NCBI GenBank assembly: GCA_947447315.1 | Contig: CANFJD010000017.1 | Location: 1 to 19,922, forward strand | DNA from: Fimbriimonadaceae bacterium | GTDB taxonomy: Bacteria > Armatimonadota > Fimbriimonadia > Fimbriimonadales > Fimbriimonadaceae | Direction of reading: 5' to 3' | DNA: 19,922 nucleotides | Part shown: positions 15,083 through 19,922 of the stretch, piece after piece | Numbering within the stretch: position 1 is the first letter of the stretch | Layout of the letters: every line of letters begins with the position of its first letter | Notes under the pieces: generated by a model | Seen by the model: only the letters and a program-made list of their open reading frames with translations | Databases searched by the model: none | What the model was told of the DNA's origin: nothing | Position numbers and translations under genes: made by a program

Positions 15083-15321
15083 TTAGTCAGAAAAGTCGGC
15101 CCGAACAGATCCCCAAGTTCATCATCCGTCCAGTCAACAGAAATGTTCGCCGCTTCCGGGAATGCAAATGCGCCCAATTCGGGAGTATCCAAGCCGACAA
15201 TTGAACGCATTTCGATGACTGGCTTGTCATGCCGAGTGACAACCACAACTTCTCCAGCCTCGACTTCTTTCACGATGGCCGAAAAGTGAGCCTTTACTTC
15301 GTGCAGGCTGACCACTTTCAC
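15079..15321 (-). CDS. Phd/YefM-family antitoxin of the vapBC-type pair
   Basis: 80 aa from a GTG at 15321. The N-terminal half (VVSLHEVKAHFSAIVKEVEA, then GEVVVVTRHDKPVIEM) is the Phd/YefM DNA-binding fold. The C-terminal half is acidic (SVDWTDDELGDLFGPTF), the part expected to wrap and block the toxin. It precedes vapC and overlaps it, so the pair is made in antitoxin-first order and probably represses its own promoter. That promoter is unusually clear here (GTGACG-N17-CATAAT, 6 bases before the GTG). A GAGGAT sequence also abuts the start, but too close for an ordinary ribosome binding site. Confidence 0.9.
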   Translation of the reverse strand: MKVVSLHEVKAHFSAIVKEVEAGEVVVVTRHDKPVIEMRSIVGLDTPELGAFAFPEAANISVDWTDDELGDLFGPTFLTK

Positions 15322-15327
15322 ATCCTC

Positions 15328-15356
15328 ATTATGGTCAATTTAGAGAGTTTCGTCAC
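15328..15356 (-). promoter_or_regulatory. Promoter of the toxin-antitoxin pair, apparently leaderless
   Basis: On the minus strand, GTGACG (complement of 15351-15356) and CATAAT (15328-15333) are separated by 17 bases. The -10 ends 6 bases before the GTG start, so transcription would begin at about the first codon. Confidence 0.5.
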
Positions 15357-15552
15357 TTAAAAAGATCTATTCTTCTACGCCTAGAAATCATAGACGCCAG
15401 ATGGTAGGACCTTTGGATGATCCGATAGAATTGCGGGGTCTTGTGCGACTGCATATCTGGAGGAGGAAATTCCTTTTTGAAGCATGAGCCCAACACCAAC
15501 GCCCCGGACCGAGGGGATCGCTACTGTTTTCCGGTGGCAAAAACCCCCTAAT

Positions 15553-16068
15553 ATGGTCACTATAGAACCTGAAGCTATTTCTCGCGCTACGACACCAGAC
15601 GAACTGATTACCATCCACTCCGCGGATGTGTGGCGGTTTGTTCAGGCGCGGATCTCTCATCGAGAAGACGCCGAGGACATTGTCATGGAGACGTTTGCCG
15701 CGGCTTTTCGTGACTTTCGAAAGGTGGCTCACGCCGATAACCAGCGACACTGGCTGCTAGCGGTGGCTCGTCGTAAGGTGGCGGATCGTCATCGCCGAAA
15801 GTATCGCCGCGCCGAAGAGCCGATCACAAATGCCGAGGGGTACGGAGCCACCCAAACTCCCAGCGCCGACCAATTAACTACCCGAGAGGCTATCAACCGC
15901 GTAGCCGAAGATCAGCGTGAAGTGCTGATTCTGAAATACGTCAACGGGCTCAGCACCGAAGAAGTCGGCCAACTGATTCGCCGATCGGTTGCTGCCACTA
16001 ATAGCCTGCTGCAGCGCGGACGGGAGAGTCTGCGCGCGGCCCTGGCCACTCACGGAGAAAATGTATGA
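15553..16068 (+). CDS. ECF-family RNA polymerase sigma factor (sigma-70 family)
   Basis: 171 aa from the ATG at 15553. Region 2 includes HREDAEDIVMETFAAAFRDF and the region 2.3/2.4 stretch HWLLAVARRKVADRHRRK. Region 4 is EDQREVLILKYVNGLSTEEV followed by the GRESLRAAL recognition end. A longer frame begins at 15484 (23 extra residues, Pro-rich, no family character); the inner start is preferred because ECF factors begin shortly before region 2. Its stop overlaps the next gene's ATG (ATGA), so it is coupled to its likely anti-sigma factor. A 24-codon ORF starting TTG at 15477, with GGAGGAGG upstream, ends 1 base before the ATG. Signal and regulon are unknown. Confidence 0.87.
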   Translation: MVTIEPEAISRATTPDELITIHSADVWRFVQARISHREDAEDIVMETFAAAFRDFRKVAHADNQRHWLLAVARRKVADRHRRKYRRAEEPITNAEGYGATQTPSADQLTTREAINRVAEDQREVLILKYVNGLSTEEVGQLIRRSVAATNSLLQRGRESLRAALATHGENV

Positions 16069-16952
16069 ACGAAGATAAAGATATTCACGAAGCTTTGAAT
16101 TCCCTCGTCACTGATCCCGAACCATCGCCCGAGATGCTGCGTAAACTGCGGTTTGCGGCGCGGGTGACCAAGGAGCGGAAGGCGCCTTGGGTAGGGAGAC
16201 TATCGATGGTAGCAATTGGATTTGCCGCGGTTGCCACCGGAATTCTCGTTCTCATGCCCACTAAAAGTGAGGCGAAGACGCTGGACGAGTTTGTTCGTGC
16301 TGTCGATCAGACCAACGCGTTTCAGTTCCGCATTGAGAGTAAAGAAGCGGGCGATTCGGGTTCGCTGAGCATCGCCGGTCAGGATGGAACGGTGACCATG
16401 CGGACGAACGAAGGAGCCGTGTTGGAATTCCGGACGGGAAAGCTTTCGATCTATGATGCCGAGGAAAAGACCATTACTCGGATGAAGTTTGGGAAGTATT
16501 TGCCGATGGAAGAGATTGCTAAGGGTGTCAAGGCTGGAATGGCGGAGGGCCTCAAGCAGATGGACATCAAGAAAATCCTAAGCGATTATCAAAAGGAGAA
16601 CGGCACCGACAAGGTTCAGATTTCGCCCGTTCACTTTGAAGGCACGCGTCGGGTCTATGATGTGGCACTGGCATCGGCAAAGCAGACCGATCGGATCACA
16701 TTTCGGGTGGATGCCTCGACCGATTTGCCGTACCGAATGGAAGTCTCGGCCCCCGATGGAAACGGGCGCTACCGAGAGACGGTGCTGATGGAAATGCGGT
16801 TTGGGAATGACGTAGACCCGAGTGCTCTGCGCGCCAATTTCCCCACTAATGCGAAGGTGCAGGAGATTGACCTCGGCGGAATGGTCGATGGTGTCATCAA
16901 AGGTGCCGAAAGTCTGGGCAAGATGTTCGGCGATCCTCCCGCCAAGCCCTAA
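16065..16952 (+). CDS. Probable membrane-anchored anti-sigma factor with LolA/MucB-like outer domain
   Basis: 295 aa. A short cytoplasmic N-terminus (about 1-41, with SPEMLRKLRFAARVTKE) is followed by one transmembrane helix (42-64, VGRLSMVAIGFAAVATGILVL). A long periplasmic part (about 70-290) of beta strands such as FQFRIESKE, GSLSIAGQDGTVTM and VLEFRTGKLSIYD resembles the LolA/MucB-like lipid-binding fold. No HxxxCxxC zinc motif of the common zinc anti-sigma type is seen. Coupling to the ECF gene by ATGA is the main ground for calling it an anti-sigma. The outer domain would be the sensor, perhaps for envelope or lipoprotein stress. Direct evidence for sigma binding is lacking. Confidence 0.75.
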   Translation: MNEDKDIHEALNSLVTDPEPSPEMLRKLRFAARVTKERKAPWVGRLSMVAIGFAAVATGILVLMPTKSEAKTLDEFVRAVDQTNAFQFRIESKEAGDSGSLSIAGQDGTVTMRTNEGAVLEFRTGKLSIYDAEEKTITRMKFGKYLPMEEIAKGVKAGMAEGLKQMDIKKILSDYQKENGTDKVQISPVHFEGTRRVYDVALASAKQTDRITFRVDASTDLPYRMEVSAPDGNGRYRETVLMEMRFGNDVDPSALRANFPTNAKVQEIDLGGMVDGVIKGAESLGKMFGDPPAKP

Positions 16953-16959
16953 CTTAGCC

Positions 16960-17013
16960 GGTAGGTCTACATCCAGACCCTGACGGGCTCGGGGTCTGGA
17001 TGGCTCCGCTACC
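16960..17013 (+). other. Stem-loop after the sigma/anti-sigma operon
   Basis: An 11-bp perfect stem (16970-16980 with 16992-17002) with an 11-base loop, extended by an outer ggtag/ctacc pairing across a small internal loop. It starts 8 bases after the stop. There is no U-run, so it may be a Rho-independent-like or stabilising 3' structure. Confidence 0.55.
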
Positions 17014-17103
17014 CAGGTCTAAAGTCGAAAGTACCATGGGTGCGGCGTCCGACCTACGTTCGCAACCGTTGGAACATACATAATTTCTCTTTGGAGGCAC
17101 CGC

Positions 17104-19113
17104 TTGGCATTTGCCGTTTGGCAAACTTACGGCGGCGTCACCTACATAATGCAAATTGCCCAAACGTTCTCGGCCGACTCGCTGGTTGGCTTTTGGTGGG
17201 TCCTCATTCCCATCCTTCTCATCGTATTCTTCAAGCCCATTTTGCGGCTGGTTTTGGGAATGGTGATTGTTCCCGAAGACCGCATCGGCTTGGTTACCAA
17301 GAAGTTCGTGCTGGTGGGCGGAAACCGCTCGCTGCCAGACGGTCGAATCCTCGCCACCCGCGGCGAAGCCGGTATTCAGGCCCGGGCGCTTGCTCCCGGA
17401 CTCTACTGGATGATGTGGCCGTGGCAATACGCCGTGGTCATGCAACCCTTTACCGTTGTGCCTCCGGGCAAGGTTGGCCTGGTGCTAGCAAACGACGGTT
17501 ACGAATTGCCGACCGGAAACATCCTGGCCCGCAAGGTGGAATGCGATAACTTTCAGGACGCCACCATGTTCTTGGAGCGCGGCGGCCAGAAGGGTCGGCA
17601 AACCCACGTTCTCACGTCGGGTACCTACCGAATCAATACGCTCGCATTCTCGATCACGCAGACCGACATCACCATCATCAAGGAAAACATGGTGGGCATC
17701 GTCACCGCGCTCGACGGCGTTCCGATTCGTCAAGGCCAGATTGCCGGTGAACTGGTGGAAGGACACAACAACTTTCAAGACGTAGATACGTTCTTGGCCA
17801 AGGGCGGAAACCGCGGTTTGCAGCCGCAGGTGATCCTAGCCGGTAGCTACTTCATCAACAACTGGGCCATCCAGATTGAGGAAACTCCCATGACCGATGT
17901 TCCGATTGGTTACGTCGGCGTCGTGATTTCTTACATCGGCGAAGACGGTAAGGACGTCACCGGCGAGCTGTTTAAGCACGGCAACATCGTCGACAAGGGC
18001 TTCCGCGGCGTGTGGATGGAGCCGTTGGGACCGGGTAAGTATCCGATCAACAAGTACACCATGAAGGTGGAACTGGTGCCGACGACGAACCTCGTTCTGA
18101 ACTGGGCCAACGCCCGGTCCGAGGCGCACAATCTGGACAAAAACCTCAGCACCATCACGGTGCGGAGTAAGGACGGATTCCCCTTCAATCTGGACGTGTC
18201 GCAGATCATCCACGTACCCGCGATCGAGGCGCCGAAAGTCATCGCTCGCTTTGGCAGCATGGTGAACCTGGTTTCGCAGGTACTGGAGCCGACAATTGGT
18301 AACTACTTCCGTAACAGCGCGCAAGATAGCGACGTCATCAGCTTCCTCAGCACGCGAAAAGAGCGCCAAGCCTCGGCTAAGGAGCACATTCGCGAGGTGC
18401 TGGATGAATATAACGTCAACGCGGTCGATACCCTCATCGGAGACATCACGCCGCCGGAGGCGCTCATGAAGACCCTGACCGACCGAAAGATTGCTCAGGA
18501 AGAGGAGAAGACCTACGAAACCCAGCGGATGGCGCAAGAGCGTCGTCAGGGCATGGAAAAGGAAACCGCGATTGCCGATATGCAGCGGGAGATTGTAAAG
18601 GCCCAGCAAAGCGTGGAAATTGCCCAGCGCACGGCCGATGCCACGGTTAAGAAGGCTGAGGGTGATGCCGCCAGCTTAAAGCTACAGGTGAATGCCGAAT
18701 CGGAAGCCACCAAGATGCGCGCCAACGCGGATGCGGAAGCGACCAAGGCCAAGGGTGGTGCCCAGGTCGAATACACCAAGCTCAACGCGGTGGCCGAAGC
18801 CGAGCGGATCGCCAAAACCGGTCTCGCCGAAGCCGAAAAGATCATGGCCATCGGTAAATCCACCGCCGAAGCCTACGAACTGCAGGTGAAAGCCATGGGT
18901 GGCGATAACTTCACCCGGTTCAAGATCACGGAAGAAATTGCCAAGGGAAAGATCAAGGTGATTCCGGATCTGGTGATCAGCGGTGGCGACGCCACCGAAG
19001 GCAGCCTCAGCGGTCTCATGGGCATGCAAATGCTACAAATGATCCAGGCAAAGGCCACGGCGCCAACGGTACCTCCTGCCGAGCCCCCGCCCGCCGAGGT
19101 TAAGCCAGCGTAA
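17104..19113 (+). CDS. SPFH/flotillin-like membrane protein with four tandem N-terminal repeats
   Basis: 669 aa. The TTG at 17104 is chosen because GGAGG sits 6 bases upstream; an ATG at 17149 is the alternative. A possible -10 (CATAAT, 17079-17084) lies just before. A hydrophobic segment (about 25-53) anchors the protein. Four repeats of about 60 residues follow (about 55-115, 117-186, 191-259 and 265-325), each ending in a P/SGxYxIN-like motif (APGLYWM, TSGTYRIN, LAGSYFIN, GPGKYPIN). The SPFH/Band 7 domain is about 325-460 (LDVSQIIHVPAIEAPKVI). A long Ala/Glu/Lys coiled coil runs about 460-620, with the flotillin-like KVIPDLVISGG near the end and a Pro-rich tail. SPFH proteins form large membrane-bound oligomers. 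The role here is unknown. Confidence 0.9.
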   Translation: MAFAVWQTYGGVTYIMQIAQTFSADSLVGFWWVLIPILLIVFFKPILRLVLGMVIVPEDRIGLVTKKFVLVGGNRSLPDGRILATRGEAGIQARALAPGLYWMMWPWQYAVVMQPFTVVPPGKVGLVLANDGYELPTGNILARKVECDNFQDATMFLERGGQKGRQTHVLTSGTYRINTLAFSITQTDITIIKENMVGIVTALDGVPIRQGQIAGELVEGHNNFQDVDTFLAKGGNRGLQPQVILAGSYFINNWAIQIEETPMTDVPIGYVGVVISYIGEDGKDVTGELFKHGNIVDKGFRGVWMEPLGPGKYPINKYTMKVELVPTTNLVLNWANARSEAHNLDKNLSTITVRSKDGFPFNLDVSQIIHVPAIEAPKVIARFGSMVNLVSQVLEPTIGNYFRNSAQDSDVISFLSTRKERQASAKEHIREVLDEYNVNAVDTLIGDITPPEALMKTLTDRKIAQEEEKTYETQRMAQERRQGMEKETAIADMQREIVKAQQSVEIAQRTADATVKKAEGDAASLKLQVNAESEATKMRANADAEATKAKGGAQVEYTKLNAVAEAERIAKTGLAEAEKIMAIGKSTAEAYELQVKAMGGDNFTRFKITEEIAKGKIKVIPDLVISGGDATEGSLSGLMGMQMLQMIQAKATAPTVPPAEPPPAEVKPA

Positions 19114-19468
19114 ACGGACCGGCGGGTAGGAAGCATTCCTACCCGCCAGGTTTGCGAATACTCGGTTTCAACTTGGCGTCGAGGCGCGGGATATCAGAAC
19201 GATAAGCTATTTGCCAACGGCCTGTGAAACATCTAGGCTCCACGAGACCAATTGATCCTGTGTAAGCGCTCGAGTTGGTTTCTTTATTTGTGCTACGTAG
19301 TCGCGATCGTGTTGCACCGCTGATTTGCCGGTGCGACTGTCCCGTTTTCCACCCGAAAGGAACTTCTTGCCCCACGGGAGCATTGGGAGAGGGGAAGGGC
19401 GGCAATGGCGCGGCAGATTTGCTACCATATAGACGTAAATCAATGATGATGAGAGAAGGTTTGGCTGG
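19114..19468. other. Intergenic region before the LuxR/GAF gene
   Basis: 355 bases without a supportable gene. It opens with a strong hairpin (19121-19147), followed by nothing recognisable. A 6-bp hairpin (gcaccg/cggtgc, about 19315-19335) and a purine-rich run (about 19375-19412) are present. TATAGA at about 19429-19434 could be the -10 of the next gene. The short frames here do not resemble proteins. Confidence 0.5.
19121..19147 (+). terminator. Strong hairpin after the SPFH gene, probable terminator without a good U-run
   Basis: ggcgggtagga pairs perfectly with tcctacccgcc (11 bp, extendable to 12), with loop of 3-5 bases, 7 bases after the stop. The following bases aggtttgcg give only a weak U-run. 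Confidence 0.6.
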
Positions 19469-19922
19469 GTGAGAGCACCGCGCGAGTCTAAGGCGACCGG
19501 TCGCGAGCTGCAAGTTTTGGAGCTGGCCGCCGAAGGGAACACCGATAAGCAGATTGCGCTGATCCTAGAGATCAGCAAAGACACGGTGGCCAGCTACTGG
19601 CGGCGCATCCTGCTTAAGTACGACGCCGTGAGCCGCACCGAAGTGGTGGCGCGCCACGCGCGCGAAAAAGCGCTGGCTTCGGTGAACCAATTTGAGACCA
19701 CAGCTGCAACGGACTCCCGATTGCGCGACGAAGTGGACTCTCGAACTCGTGCGCAAGCCAGCGAACTGGCGCAGCGAAACCTGGTGCAGGCGATCACCGA
19801 GTGCTCGATGGAATTCATCAGCGGCAAAACCGGTTATTCGGACGCCTTCGAACACCACCTCACGGAGATCTTGGGCCTCACCCAGTCCGAATATGGCTTT
19901 TTGGCAGAGGTGAAGTACGACG
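19469..19922 (+). CDS. LuxR-type HTH / GAF-domain regulator, cut by the window end
   Basis: 151 residues are visible, starting from a GTG at 19469 with AGAAGG 9 bases upstream; an in-frame stop is close before it. Residues about 10-66 are a LuxR/GerE helix-turn-helix (ELQVLELAAEGNTDKQIALI, then DTVASYWRRILLKYDAVSRT). A charged coiled-coil linker covers about 65-105. From about 108 a GAF-like domain begins (LGLTQSEYGFLAEVKYD) and runs off the end. Having the DNA-binding domain at the N-terminus is the reverse of most LuxR-family regulators. The rest may hold PAS, GAF or kinase parts that cannot be seen. Confidence 0.82.
   Translation, partial: MRAPRESKATGRELQVLELAAEGNTDKQIALILEISKDTVASYWRRILLKYDAVSRTEVVARHAREKALASVNQFETTAATDSRLRDEVDSRTRAQASELAQRNLVQAITECSMEFISGKTGYSDAFEHHLTEILGLTQSEYGFLAEVKYD

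Noticed and set aside
17836..18609. 257-residue minus-strand open frame inside the SPFH gene
   Set aside because: It is antisense to a well-supported SPFH gene with clear motifs and has composition typical of a mirror frame (many Arg, His, Val), with no recognisable domain.
19139..19513. 124-residue minus-strand frame in the gap before the LuxR/GAF gene
   Set aside because: It overlaps the start of the well-supported LuxR frame and reads as low-order sequence with no recognisable fold.

Overview
The window is a chromosomal stretch of moderate GC content from a bacterium with a two-membrane envelope: it carries a complete RND pump / adaptor / TolC-type channel set and an adaptor with a lipobox. 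The mix of housekeeping genes (rplU-rpmA, clpP-clpX, a tRNA-Gln with encoded CCA), an ECF sigma/anti-sigma pair, a BSP-type metallopeptidase, an exported methyltransferase and many small uncharacterised proteins resembles Armatimonadota (Fimbriimonas-like) or a related environmental lineage. That placement is an inference from gene style, not from a marker comparison.

Layout. 1-1406 (+): the 3' part of a polysaccharide deacetylase/glycosyltransferase-2 fusion, convergent with an AraC-type regulator (1408-2181, -). 2182-2455 is non-coding and holds a strong orphan terminator on the + strand. 2456-3891 (-) is a two-gene unit: a BSP-family metallopeptidase followed, with an ATGA overlap, by an exported class I methyltransferase. 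3942-3984 is a terminator. 3993-10593 (-) is an efflux operon read AbrB-type regulator > TolC-like > HlyD-like lipoprotein > RND permease, with 4-base overlaps at the first two junctions. 10683-10716 is the terminator of rplU-rpmA (-, 10739-11345).

A 396-base divergent intergenic region separates rplU from clpP-clpX (+, 11742-13618). Then come two minus-strand genes (a small unknown protein and a thioredoxin-like protein), tRNA-Gln (+, 14579-14652) and a VapBC-type toxin-antitoxin pair (-). The right part is all plus-strand: ECF sigma and its membrane-anchored anti-sigma with a LolA/MucB-like sensor domain (15553-16952), a large SPFH/flotillin-like protein with four tandem repeats (17104-19113), a 355-base gap, and the start of a LuxR-HTH/GAF regulator running off the end.

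The more unusual signals are: a shared -10-N6-start geometry suggesting leaderless mRNAs for clpP, the thioredoxin-like gene and the antitoxin; an RND permease with an apparent extra pair of membrane helices; an AbrB-type regulator as first gene of an RND operon; an orphan terminator that may end an unannotated small RNA; and the SPFH protein with a repeat / SPFH / coiled-coil layout reminiscent of major vault protein. I found no CRISPR array, insertion sequence or prophage.
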